From Hyphomonadaceae bacterium UBA7672 (GTDB lineage Bacteria > Pseudomonadota > Alphaproteobacteria > Caulobacterales > Hyphomonadaceae): a stretch of 64,000 bases of DNA. The notes under the pieces are model-generated. The model did not search any database, was not told where the DNA came from, and saw only the letters and a list, made by a program, of their open reading frames with translations. The translations under genes and the position numbers were made by a program. The stretch covers positions 50,782-114,781 of the forward strand of contig DLHI01000002.1 of NCBI GenBank assembly GCA_002483135.1, read 5' to 3'. Shown piece by piece: positions 51,653 to 60,159 of the stretch; the stretch's first letter is position 1; the number at the start of each line of letters is the position of its first letter.

Positions 51653-54144
51653 CAGACACGCCACGCATTCTGGTTGGCGCTGATGCAGCTGTGTCTGATG
51701 CCGGCGGCAAGGGCGCGGCGCTGGCGAAGCTGGCGGCAACGTTTCCGGTTCCGGTGTTCTTTGTGATTCCGGCGGACGCGTTCGATGCGGAGGGCATGAA
51801 GGCTGCGGCGCGTGAAGAAGTTAAGCGAGGGTTGGAGCAGCTGGGCGGGGCAGGGCCGTTTGCTGTGCGGTCTTCCGGGTTAGAAGAGGATGGCGCGGCG
51901 AGCGCGCATGCGGGGCAGTTTGCGACGGAGCTGAATGTTGCGGCTGCAGACGTGCCGGCGGCGGCGCATCGTGTTTGGCGGTCGGGGTTCACGGACTCGC
52001 TGAAGCAGTATCGGCTGGCGCATGGGCTGTCGGGCGATCCGCAGCCGCCGGCGGTGATCGTGCAGGTGATGGTGGAGGCGCGGGCGGCGGGTGTGGCGTT
52101 CTCGGCTGATCCGGTAACTGGCGATCGCAGCGTGGTGGTGATCAGCGCGATCAGGGGGCTAGCGGACAAGCTGGTCGGCGGCGAGGAGGATGGCGACAGC
52201 TATCGCATCGGCGCCGATGGCGCGACGCTGGAAGCCGAGCTGGTGGACGGCGAGGCTGTGCTGAGCGAAGCCGAGCGCGCTGACGTCGCCGCGATGGCGC
52301 GGCGGGCGGCGGAGCATTTCGGGTGTCCGCAGGATATCGAGTGGGCGTTCGATGCGGATGGGCTGAGGATGCTTCAGTCGCGGCCGATTACGACGCTCGG
52401 CGATGCGGCGCTCGCGCGAGGCGACGTCGAAGAGGTTGTCATATGGGATAACTCCAACATCGTGGAGAGTTATCCCGGTGTTACGTCGCCGCTGACGTTT
52501 TCGTTTGCGCGGTATGTCTATGCGCACGTCTATCAGGCGTTCTCGCGGTTGATGGGCGTGCCGGGCGCGGATGTCGATGAGCATCGGGCGGTGTTCGAGA
52601 ACATGCTCGGGCGCGTGGATGGGCGGGTCTATTACAACCTCTTGAACTGGTATCGTGCGCTGGCGCTGTTTCCGGGGTTCAAGGCGAACCGGAAATTTAT
52701 GGAAGGGATGATGGGCGTCTCCGAGGCGCTGCCTCAGGAGATGGCCGATCGTATCGCGCCGCCTTCGGACAGTGGCTGGGAGAAGTTCGTCGATAACCTG
52801 AAATTTGGGCGGGTTGGGTTGGGGCTGGTCTGGCACGAGATCAGGATCAAGGGGACGATTGCGAAATTCTATGCGCGGCTGAACGCGGCGCTGGCGCGGC
52901 CGGATGCAGAGATCGACGCCATGCCGGCGACGGCGCTGGCGGCGGAATATCGGCTGCTGGAGCGGCAGTTGCTGGCGAAGTGGGATGCGCCGCTGGTGAA
53001 CGACTTCCTCTGCATGATTGCGTTCGGGCTCGCGCGGAAGACGATGGAGAAGGCCGGGGGCGATGATGGCCGCGCCTTCCTGTCGAACATGCTGATTGGG
53101 CAGGGCGACATTGTCTCGGCGGAACCGGCGCGGATGATCCGCGAGATGGGCGGGATGGTGCGCGGGCGGGCCGATGTGGTGGGCCGGCTGGCCAAGGCGG
53201 ATATCGGCGCGGTGGACGCCGCGCCCGAACTGCGGGCGGCGTTCGATCGCTATATCGCGAAGTTCGGCGACCGCTGCACGCAGGAGCTGAAGCTGGAGAG
53301 CCGGACACTGCATGAAGACCCGGCGCAGGTTCTGATGGCGATTGCGGCGGCGGCGACGACGCGCGGCGAAGAGCGCGCGAAGGAGGCCGAGCAGGACCTG
53401 CGCGATATCGTGCCGGAGTTCGGCAAGCGCGTGGTCGCGCGCTGGCTGCTCGACTGGGCGAAGGCGCGGGTGCGGGACCGGGAGAATTTGCGGTTCGAGC
53501 GGACGCGATTGTTCGGGCGCGTGCGGCGGATTTTCCTGGCGCTCGGTGCGCGGCTGACCGAGGCGGGCGTGCTGAATGCGCCGCGCGATATGTTCTGCCT
53601 GACGGTGGAGGAGTTGCTGGGCGCGGTTGAGGGCGCGGCGGTGACGGGCGACCTCAAGGCTCTGGTGCGGTTGCGGCAGGCGGAATGGGATGCGCAGGTG
53701 AAGCGCCCCGATCCGCCGGAGCGGTTCAGCGCGCGTGGGGCGCATGTGGTGGGGGTGGCTTCGCTGTCTGCTCAGGCGCAGGCGCCTGCCGAGGCGGGCG
53801 AGACGCGCAAGGGGCTGGCGTGCTGCAAGGGTGTGGTGACGGCGAAGGTGCGGGTGATCGAGGACCCGCGCGTGGAGGCGCTGTCGCCCGGCGAGATCCT
53901 GGTGGCGCGGCATACCGATCCGGGCTGGATCGCGGTGTTCGCCAATGCGGCGGGTGTTATCGCGGAGCGCGGCTCGCTGTTGTCGCATTCGGCCATTGTT
54001 GCGCGCGAGATGGGCGTGCCGTGTGTCGTTTCCCTGAAGGGTGTGACCCAATGGCTACGCACCGGGGACGTTGTGCGGCTGGACGGCGGGGCCGGAACGG
54101 TCGAAAGGATCGGCGGGGCGGACCTGGCAGGGACAGCTGCATAA
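51649..54144 (+). CDS. PEP-synthase/rifampin-phosphotransferase-like enzyme
   Basis: An 831-residue protein with an N-terminal ATP-grasp-like PPDK domain (GKGAALAKLA, GPFAVRSSGLEEDG, MVEARAAGVAFSADPVTGD), a long central helical region of about 450 residues and a C-terminal phospho-histidine domain (RGSLLSHSAIVAREMGVP, His780). There is no pyruvate/PEP-binding TIM barrel, which separates it from true PEP synthase. The layout matches rifampin phosphotransferase, where ATP is split and phosphate passes through His to a small-molecule alcohol bound by the central domain. Its central domain differs, so another alcohol, perhaps lipid, is likely. Start ATG 51649 (ATGA overlap). Confidence 0.85.
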   Translation: MTDTPRILVGADAAVSDAGGKGAALAKLAATFPVPVFFVIPADAFDAEGMKAAAREEVKRGLEQLGGAGPFAVRSSGLEEDGAASAHAGQFATELNVAAADVPAAAHRVWRSGFTDSLKQYRLAHGLSGDPQPPAVIVQVMVEARAAGVAFSADPVTGDRSVVVISAIRGLADKLVGGEEDGDSYRIGADGATLEAELVDGEAVLSEAERADVAAMARRAAEHFGCPQDIEWAFDADGLRMLQSRPITTLGDAALARGDVEEVVIWDNSNIVESYPGVTSPLTFSFARYVYAHVYQAFSRLMGVPGADVDEHRAVFENMLGRVDGRVYYNLLNWYRALALFPGFKANRKFMEGMMGVSEALPQEMADRIAPPSDSGWEKFVDNLKFGRVGLGLVWHEIRIKGTIAKFYARLNAALARPDAEIDAMPATALAAEYRLLERQLLAKWDAPLVNDFLCMIAFGLARKTMEKAGGDDGRAFLSNMLIGQGDIVSAEPARMIREMGGMVRGRADVVGRLAKADIGAVDAAPELRAAFDRYIAKFGDRCTQELKLESRTLHEDPAQVLMAIAAAATTRGEERAKEAEQDLRDIVPEFGKRVVARWLLDWAKARVRDRENLRFERTRLFGRVRRIFLALGARLTEAGVLNAPRDMFCLTVEELLGAVEGAAVTGDLKALVRLRQAEWDAQVKRPDPPERFSARGAHVVGVASLSAQAQAPAEAGETRKGLACCKGVVTAKVRVIEDPRVEALSPGEILVARHTDPGWIAVFANAAGVIAERGSLLSHSAIVAREMGVPCVVSLKGVTQWLRTGDVVRLDGGAGTVERIGGADLAGTAA

Positions 54145-54145
54145 G

Positions 54146-55243
54146 ATGGCCGATACTGACATCGCAAAGCGCGCGAGCTTCGACATCATCCGTTATGCGC
54201 AGGCATGGGAGGATGCCGACATTCTTGCGGCGGCGCTGCGCGTGAAGCCATCGGACACGGTGGTGTCGATCGCGTCGGCGGGGGACAACGCGCTGGCGCT
54301 GCTGGCCGAGGGGGCCGAGCGCGTGATCGCGGTGGATCTCAACCCGACCCAGTTGGCCTGCGTGCGCATGCGCATGGCGATGTATCGCACGCATTCGCAC
54401 CAGGACTTTCTCGAGCTGATGGGGTCGCGGCCTTCGGGGCGGCGCAAGCATCTGCTGGAGCTGGCGGCGGCGAAACTTTCGGACGAGGACCAGGCGTTCT
54501 GGGCGTCACGGAAAGACGAGGTGGGGCGTTATGGCGTTGGCGGCGTCGGCAAGTTCGAGAAGTATTTCCGGACGTTCCGCGAGTGGGTGATCCCGTTCAT
54601 TCACACGCGGGAGGTGATTGACCTGTTGCTGACGCCCCGCGAGCCGCAGCAACGCGCAGAGTTCTATGACAAGCGCTGGAACAACTGGGGCTGGCGCCAG
54701 ATGGTGAAGGTGTTCTTCTCCCGCTTCGTGATGGGGCAGCTGGGGCGTGATCCGGCGTTCTTCGATCATGTCGAGGGCGGGCCGGCGGCGCAGGTGGCGC
54801 GGCTGACGCGCAAGGCGTTGGTGGACCAGGACCCGTCGGAGAACCCGTACCTGCACTGGATCCTGAAGGGGACACATGGCGAGGCGTTGCCGCGCGCGCT
54901 GGAGGCCGAGCGGTTCGAGATCATCCGCGACCGGCTGGACAGGTTGGAGGTGCGGCTCTGCACGGTGGAAACGCTGGCGAGCGAGGGGGTGAAGGCAGAT
55001 GCATTCAATCTGTCGGATATTTTCGAATACATGTCGCCCGAGGCGCATGAGGCCGCGTACGGCACGATTCTGGCGGCGAGCAATCCGGGGGCGCGAATTG
55101 CGTACTGGAACATGATGGCGCCGCGGCGCGTGCCGGCGAGCCATGCCTCGAAGGTGACGACGAATGGCGCGCTTGAGGCGAAGCTGAAGCCGCTGGACAA
55201 GGCGTTCTTCTATTCCGACTTCGTGATCGAGGAAGTGGTGTGA
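54146..55243 (+). CDS. DUF3419/BtaA-like 3-amino-3-carboxypropyl transferase
   Basis: A 365-residue protein of the DUF3419 family, typified by BtaA, which transfers the 3-amino-3-carboxypropyl group of S-adenosylmethionine to diacylglycerol in betaine-lipid synthesis. Diagnostic parts are IIRYAQAWEDADIL (residues about 14-27), VVSIASAGDNALALL, VIAVDLNPTQLACV and the C-terminal IFEYMSPEAHEA. No BtaB (methyltransferase) is present in the operon, so the product need not be a trimethylated betaine lipid. One base separates it from the upstream gene and it overlaps the next by GTGA. Confidence 0.88.
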   Translation: MADTDIAKRASFDIIRYAQAWEDADILAAALRVKPSDTVVSIASAGDNALALLAEGAERVIAVDLNPTQLACVRMRMAMYRTHSHQDFLELMGSRPSGRRKHLLELAAAKLSDEDQAFWASRKDEVGRYGVGGVGKFEKYFRTFREWVIPFIHTREVIDLLLTPREPQQRAEFYDKRWNNWGWRQMVKVFFSRFVMGQLGRDPAFFDHVEGGPAAQVARLTRKALVDQDPSENPYLHWILKGTHGEALPRALEAERFEIIRDRLDRLEVRLCTVETLASEGVKADAFNLSDIFEYMSPEAHEAAYGTILAASNPGARIAYWNMMAPRRVPASHASKVTTNGALEAKLKPLDKAFFYSDFVIEEVV

Positions 55244-56589
55244 ACACCGAACTCGCGATCAGCATTGGCAAGATCGCGGGATCGGTAGCACTGCTGGCCA
55301 TCGTGCTGTGGGTTGTGGCGCGGCTCGCCAAGCTGCTGCAGCTCGATGCGGAGCTGAGCCGCAAGTTGATCCATATCAGCCTTGGGCTGTACTGCCTGAT
55401 GTTTCCGCTGGTGTTCTCGCAAGCGTGGGAAGTTGGCGCAACATGCGGGCTGGCGTTGCTTGTATTTCTGCTCGCGCGCGGGGTGGCGAAGACGAGTCTT
55501 GGCGCGGGGCTGCATGCTGTTGAGCGACGGTCGTATGGCGAGTTGCTGTTTGCGGTTTCGGTGGCGCTGCTGTTCTGGCTGAAGGATGGACATTTCGTTT
55601 CGATCTCCATGCACCAGAAGGCGCCGCCGGGGCCTGTGCTGTATGTGCTGCCGATACTGATCCTGACGCTGTGCGATGCGGCGAGCGCGCTGGTGGGGTC
55701 GCGCTATGGGCGGCGGAGATTCCAGATCGAAGAGGGATCGAAGAGCGTCGAGGGCGTCGTCGTCTTCGCGGTGACGGCGTGGCTTCTCTCGCTGATCGCG
55801 ATTCTGCTGATGACGGATATCGGACGCGGCGAAGCCGTGCTGCTGGCGTTCATCACGGCGGTGTTCGGCGCGCTGCTGGAGGGGGCGAGCTGGCGGGGGC
55901 TGGACAACCTGTTCATTCCGCTGGGGCTCTATTTTCTGCTTTCGAACCTGCTCTATCTGGGCGTGCCGGGGCTGGCGACGATTGCAGGATTCTTCCTAGC
56001 TGCATTGCTGGCGCTGTTGTGGGTATCGCGGGAGCGGCCGGGCGAGGAGCGGCACTTCCTGGCGGCGGGGGCGACGCTGTTCTTCTGCATCGCGATCTTT
56101 GCCGAGCCTGCGAGCATCATCACGCCGGCTGTGGCGGTGGCGACCTATGTGGCGGCGGATGCGGTGCGCAATGGGCAGCGGCCTGCGTTCGATGCGCTAA
56201 CGCTGCTGATCGTTATCCTTGCGGTGGCTATGCTGTTCTTCGTGGTGAGCCATGTGGCGCAGATGGACACGATCTTCGGGTTCAACCTGTCGTTTGCGGC
56301 GCTGGCGGCGGGGATATCGGCGCGGTTCGCGAAGAGGAGCTGGCGGATTGTTCTGGTCGTGTTGCTGGCGTGGGCGGCGATGTCGGTGCGGACATACTGG
56401 GCAGAGGCGCAGAGCGCGCCTGCGCTGGTCTTCACGCTGGCAGGGCTTGGCGGCATCATCGCGGTGGCAGCCGCCGGATGGCTGTTGCGCCACCGCGATC
56501 ATGACAAGCCGTGGTTGATGTTGGGGGCGTTGAGCATGGTGATCGGGCTGGCGTTCATTCCGCTTTCCATTCCGTTGATGCTGTCGTGA
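55240..56589 (+). CDS. Phytol/dolichol-kinase-like CTP-dependent membrane enzyme
   Basis: A 449-residue polytopic membrane protein starting at GTG 55240. Residues 40-240 match the CTP transferase/phytol-kinase (VTE5/dolichol kinase) superfamily: SRKLIHISLGLY, LCDAASALVGSRYGRRRF, EGSKSVEGVVVF and EGASWRGLDNLFIPL. These enzymes phosphorylate isoprenoid alcohols with CTP or make CDP-lipids. The C-terminal half adds six or more helices beyond the core, which is unusual and may be a fused second module. Placed between the DUF3419 and GNAT-like genes. Confidence 0.85.
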   Translation: MNTELAISIGKIAGSVALLAIVLWVVARLAKLLQLDAELSRKLIHISLGLYCLMFPLVFSQAWEVGATCGLALLVFLLARGVAKTSLGAGLHAVERRSYGELLFAVSVALLFWLKDGHFVSISMHQKAPPGPVLYVLPILILTLCDAASALVGSRYGRRRFQIEEGSKSVEGVVVFAVTAWLLSLIAILLMTDIGRGEAVLLAFITAVFGALLEGASWRGLDNLFIPLGLYFLLSNLLYLGVPGLATIAGFFLAALLALLWVSRERPGEERHFLAAGATLFFCIAIFAEPASIITPAVAVATYVAADAVRNGQRPAFDALTLLIVILAVAMLFFVVSHVAQMDTIFGFNLSFAALAAGISARFAKRSWRIVLVVLLAWAAMSVRTYWAEAQSAPALVFTLAGLGGIIAVAAAGWLLRHRDHDKPWLMLGALSMVIGLAFIPLSIPLMLS

Positions 56590-56599
56590 AGGGGCTGGC

Positions 56600-57439
56600 A
56601 TGAGTGCGGCTGAGATCATGACGGGCGAGGGTGCGAGCCTCGCGATCTATCGTGAGGCGCCTTCGCTTGAAGGCGCGCAGACGTCGGCGCTGGGGCAGTT
56701 CCAGTGCGAGAGCGCGGATGCGGGTGCGCGGCTGATCAGGGCGGCGATGGAGCGGCTGAAGGGGGAGGGCTTTGACGCCGTGCTGGGGCCGATGGATGGC
56801 GATACATGGGGCAAGCATCGGCTTGTCGTCGAGAGCGATGGGCGGCCGGCGTTCCTGATGGAGCCAAGCAATCCGGCGCATTATGTAGCGGCGTTCGAAG
56901 CTTCCGGGTTGGGGATCGTGTCGCGGTATGTTTCGGCGTTGCGGCCTGCTGATGTTGAGCCGAGCAGGTCTGCGGCCCCGGCGGGCTTGCGGTTGCGGGC
57001 GTTCGACAAGGTGCGGGCGGAGGAGGAGCTGGCGCGCATTCATGCGCTGTCGCTGTCGGCGTTTTCCTCGAACCATTTCTACCAGCCGATTTCGCTGGAG
57101 GACTTCCTCGCGAGCTATCGGCCTGTGCTGGGCGTGATTGATCCGGAGCTGGTATTGCTGGCGGAGGATACGGCGGGGGATTTGGCGGCGTTCCTGTTTG
57201 CTGTGCCTAACTACGCGGAGGGGCAAGCGCCGAAGTCGGTGATCCTGAAGACGTATGCGTCGCGCGTGAAGGGTGCGGGGTCGATGCTGGCAAATGAGTT
57301 CCATGCGCGGGCGCAGGCGCGGGGGTTCAGCGATGTGATCCATGCGCTTATGCATGAGAGTAATCTTTCGGCGCTGCATTCGGACAAGACAGGCGGGAAG
57401 GTGTTTCGCCGGTATGCGCTGTGGGGCGGAAGGCTTTGA
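56600..57439 (+). CDS. GNAT-like acyltransferase
   Basis: A 279-residue protein with two weak GNAT-type halves; the C-terminal half (residues 150-279: LSAFSSNHFYQPISLEDFL, LLAEDTAGDLAAFLFAVP, LKTYASRVKGAGSMLANEF, DVIHALMHESNLSALH) has the order of the acyl-CoA N-acyltransferase fold as in FemAB/GNAT proteins. No classical Q/RxxGxG/A loop is seen; VKGAGSMLA may fill that role. Ten bases follow the kinase gene. It overlaps the AMP ligase start by 19 bp. An amide- or ester-forming step is plausible. Confidence 0.7.
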   Translation: MSAAEIMTGEGASLAIYREAPSLEGAQTSALGQFQCESADAGARLIRAAMERLKGEGFDAVLGPMDGDTWGKHRLVVESDGRPAFLMEPSNPAHYVAAFEASGLGIVSRYVSALRPADVEPSRSAAPAGLRLRAFDKVRAEEELARIHALSLSAFSSNHFYQPISLEDFLASYRPVLGVIDPELVLLAEDTAGDLAAFLFAVPNYAEGQAPKSVILKTYASRVKGAGSMLANEFHARAQARGFSDVIHALMHESNLSALHSDKTGGKVFRRYALWGGRL

Positions 57440-58851
57440 ACCTGGTTGAAGCCTTCCTCGCGCAGGTCGCGGCGCGGCCGGATGCGGCGGCGATCATCGC
57501 GCCGGATGGGCGGGTGACGACGTATGCGGAGCTGGCGCGGGCGTCGAATACGCGGGCGCGGGCTTGGCAGCGGGCCGGGATTGGCGCGGGCGATGTCGTG
57601 CTGATCGCGCGCGGAGTTTCGGTGGAGCTGTATGAGACGCTGCTGGCCGTGTTCCGGTTGGGCGCGGTGGCGATGTTTCCGGAGCCCGCAGCAGGTTTGA
57701 AGGGGCTGCGGCTGGCGGTGGAGGCGGCTCAACCGAAGGCGGTGGCCACGACGGCGCTGGGGCATGTGATCCGGCTGGCGTTTTCCGAGTTGCGTGCGCT
57801 GAAGGGGTTGCCGGAGCCGGGTGACGATGATGTCGGCGAGGAGGTTCTCGCGCATCTGCCGGACGATGCGCCGGCGTTGATCACGTTCACATCGGGGTCC
57901 ACGGGCAGGCCCAAGGGGATTGTGCGGTCGGCGGCGTTTCTGATGTTGCAGCATGAGTTGCTGGAGCATGTGCGGCGGACGAAACAGGGGGATGTCGATC
58001 TTATCTCGTTGCCGGTGTTCATCTTGTCGAACCTCGCGGCGGGGGCGACGAGTGTGATCCCTGCGGGGAGACTGACGCGGCCGGCGAAGCTGGATGGGGC
58101 GCGGTTGCGGGTGCAGATGGCGGCGTCCGGGGTAAATCGCATCGTGGCGCCGCCCGCGGTGGTGGCGCGGATTGTCGAGGGCGCGGAGCCCATGCGGGGG
58201 ATCGAGGCGATCTTCACGGGCGGCGGGCCGGTGTTTCCGAACCTGCTGCGCGCGGCAGCGAAGGCCGCGCCCAATGCGGAGATACATGCCGTGTATGGTT
58301 CGACGGAGGCAGAACCGATTGCACATGTGCAGATCGCGGAGATTGGCGAGGCGGACTGGGTAGCGATGGCGAGCGGCGGCGGGCTGCTGGCGGGCAAGCC
58401 GATTGCGGAGATCAGCGTGGAGCTGCGTGATCACGAAGTGTTCGTCGCGGGGCCGCATGTGAACCGGGGGTATCTCGACAAGCGGGATGATGCGTCGACG
58501 AAGTCGGAGCACAATGGTGTGCTGTGGCATCGCACGGGTGATGCTGCGCGGATCGATGAGCAGGGACGGATGTGGCTGCTGGGGCGGCGCGAGGCGGCGT
58601 CGGGCGGGCTATTTCCGTTTGCAGTGGAGACGGCGGCGTTGAGCTGGCCCGGTGTGAAACGTGCCGCGCTGCTGGCGGGAAGTCCGCGCGCGAAGCTGGC
58701 GCTGGAGGGCGAGAGACTGGATGCAAGCGAGATGCAGCGGCGCGCGGAGGCCATGGGTGCGATTGATGCGGTGATCGTGAGGCAAGTGCCGGTCGACAAG
58801 CGGCACAACTCGAAGATCGATTATGCGCGGCTGAAGAAGTTGCTGGCATGA
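57421..58851 (+). CDS. AMP-dependent acyl ligase, OleC-like
   Basis: A 476-residue adenylate-forming enzyme. The P-loop is TSGSTGRPKG (157-166), the A5 motif YGSTEAEPIAH and A7 HRTGDAARIDEQGRMWLLGR are clear, and the catalytic C-terminal Lys lies in RHNSKIDYARLKK. The details around GYLDKRDDASTKS...GVLWHRTGD and the ending recall OleC, the beta-lactone synthetase of olefin biosynthesis, more than ordinary fatty acyl-CoA ligases. Start GTG 57421 overlaps the previous gene; TTG 57436 is an alternative that would give a TTGA overlap. Confidence 0.85.
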   Translation: MGRKALNLVEAFLAQVAARPDAAAIIAPDGRVTTYAELARASNTRARAWQRAGIGAGDVVLIARGVSVELYETLLAVFRLGAVAMFPEPAAGLKGLRLAVEAAQPKAVATTALGHVIRLAFSELRALKGLPEPGDDDVGEEVLAHLPDDAPALITFTSGSTGRPKGIVRSAAFLMLQHELLEHVRRTKQGDVDLISLPVFILSNLAAGATSVIPAGRLTRPAKLDGARLRVQMAASGVNRIVAPPAVVARIVEGAEPMRGIEAIFTGGGPVFPNLLRAAAKAAPNAEIHAVYGSTEAEPIAHVQIAEIGEADWVAMASGGGLLAGKPIAEISVELRDHEVFVAGPHVNRGYLDKRDDASTKSEHNGVLWHRTGDAARIDEQGRMWLLGRREAASGGLFPFAVETAALSWPGVKRAALLAGSPRAKLALEGERLDASEMQRRAEAMGAIDAVIVRQVPVDKRHNSKIDYARLKKLLA

Positions 58852-59204
58852 GCGCGGCGAAACGCGCACGCATCTGGCTCGCCTGGGGCTTTGTCTTTGG
58901 GGCGGTGAGCCATGTCGCGTGGACGCTGGTGAATGGTGATCTCTGGTATTACGGCCCGGCGCCGAGCTGGGCGCCGTGGTTCTGGTATGGGATCTGTCTC
59001 ATCGATTTCGTGGTGTTCTGGCTGCTGCTGAAGCGGCCGCGCGCGGGGATTGCACTGGCTGTGGCGACGATGATCACGACGCTGATCGTCAACTGGACGC
59101 AGTTTCCAACGTTCGAATACACGTTCAACTATGTGCTGATCGGGCTAACCGCGTTTGGCGTGATCGTGTTCGCGCTGGCGCCGTGGTTGTGGCGGCGGGC
59201 TTAG
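58848..59204 (+). CDS. Four-helix membrane protein closing the operon
   Basis: A 118-residue membrane protein with four helices (about residues 9-30, 42-60, 65-83 and 90-113) and aromatic-rich loops (GDLWYYGPAPSWAPWFWY). Its ATG overlaps the AMP-ligase stop (ATGA). No family is recognised. Its inclusion in a tightly coupled operon suggests a supporting role at the membrane. Confidence 0.75.
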   Translation: MSAAKRARIWLAWGFVFGAVSHVAWTLVNGDLWYYGPAPSWAPWFWYGICLIDFVVFWLLLKRPRAGIALAVATMITTLIVNWTQFPTFEYTFNYVLIGLTAFGVIVFALAPWLWRRA

Positions 59205-59249
59205 ATCAAGCGTGCAGATGTCTGTCTCAGCATTTCGGGGTGTTGGCTT

Positions 59250-60056
59250 TCAGTCCGCCGTCTTCAGCACATAGCGGCGGTTGAGTGGCTGCACCGGGCG
59301 GGCGTTGTGGGGGAACAGCGCGCCGAAGGCGGCGAGCTGGCTGGGGGATGCGGTGACGGGCGTGGCCATCACGACCCAGTGGACGGTTTCGGAGCAGGGC
59401 GGGGTGGTGAGCGAGCCTTCATAGCGAAAGGTGGCGCCACTTGCGGGCATGAAGGCGGCGGCGTCGATGTTGAAGGCGACGGCGGCCTTGCCCTCGCGGC
59501 CTGGAGCGGTGGCCCAGATTGAATCGAGGTTCGGGTTGGCCGAGCCTTCAAGGAACATGACGCCGATGACGGCGAGGTCGCCATCGGGCGAGGCATGGAC
59601 GAAGTGAGCTTCGAGGGGGAACTGCTTGCCTTCGATGGTGTGTTCGGACGGGTGGTGGAAGTGGAACTGCTTGAGCGTGTATTCCTTGCCGTCGAGTGTG
59701 ACTGCGCCGCCTTCTGGCACGTCAACCTGGATGGTGTGGCCATTGTTGACGACCATGGCGCCGTGTGTGGGGATCCAGTGTGTGGCGGGCGCGGGGATAC
59801 CCGCGGTCATCGCGCCGGAGAGATCGATGGGCGATTGCTGGCGGCCGGCGGCGCAAGCCGCGTTGTCGGGCGAGAGCTCGCCCCAGTGTTCGGGTCCGCC
59901 CTCGCCGCCATAGGTCCAGTGGGCCGGGTGACTGGCGGCAGGGTGATCGGGAGCAGGTTCTGCGTGAGAATCGGCGGGCGGATCGACGAACGCGGCGGTG
60001 AGCGTCGCCATGGCCAGCGCGCTTAGTAGCAGGGATGCGCGGATCGATACCGTCAT
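59250..60056 (-). CDS. Alpha-class carbonic anhydrase, periplasmic
   Basis: A 268-residue periplasmic carbonic anhydrase with a Sec signal peptide. The zinc histidines are QFHFHHPSEH (two) and EAHFVHAS (third), and the TTPPCSETVHW substrate-channel motif is present; the Cys pair (AACAAG and PPCSE) should form the usual disulfide. It interconverts CO2 and bicarbonate. Transcribed against the biosynthetic operon and divergent from the helicase. Confidence 0.95.
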   Translation of the reverse strand: MTVSIRASLLLSALAMATLTAAFVDPPADSHAEPAPDHPAASHPAHWTYGGEGGPEHWGELSPDNAACAAGRQQSPIDLSGAMTAGIPAPATHWIPTHGAMVVNNGHTIQVDVPEGGAVTLDGKEYTLKQFHFHHPSEHTIEGKQFPLEAHFVHASPDGDLAVIGVMFLEGSANPNLDSIWATAPGREGKAAVAFNIDAAAFMPASGATFRYEGSLTTPPCSETVHWVVMATPVTASPSQLAAFGALFPHNARPVQPLNRRYVLKTAD

Positions 60057-60159
60057 GGTTCCAGATATTCCGATGTCATGGCCAACAAATCGTTAATCGC
60101 GGGGCGGCGCAGGTTAACCCGCGCGGGACAAGCGTTGCGGCAGCGCTTATCTATGGGTG

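Noticed and set aside
52159..54051. A 630-codon frame antisense to the PEP-synthase-like gene
   Set aside because: Composition is Arg/His/Pro/Gln-rich without motifs; the opposite strand has clear PPDK and phospho-His domains.
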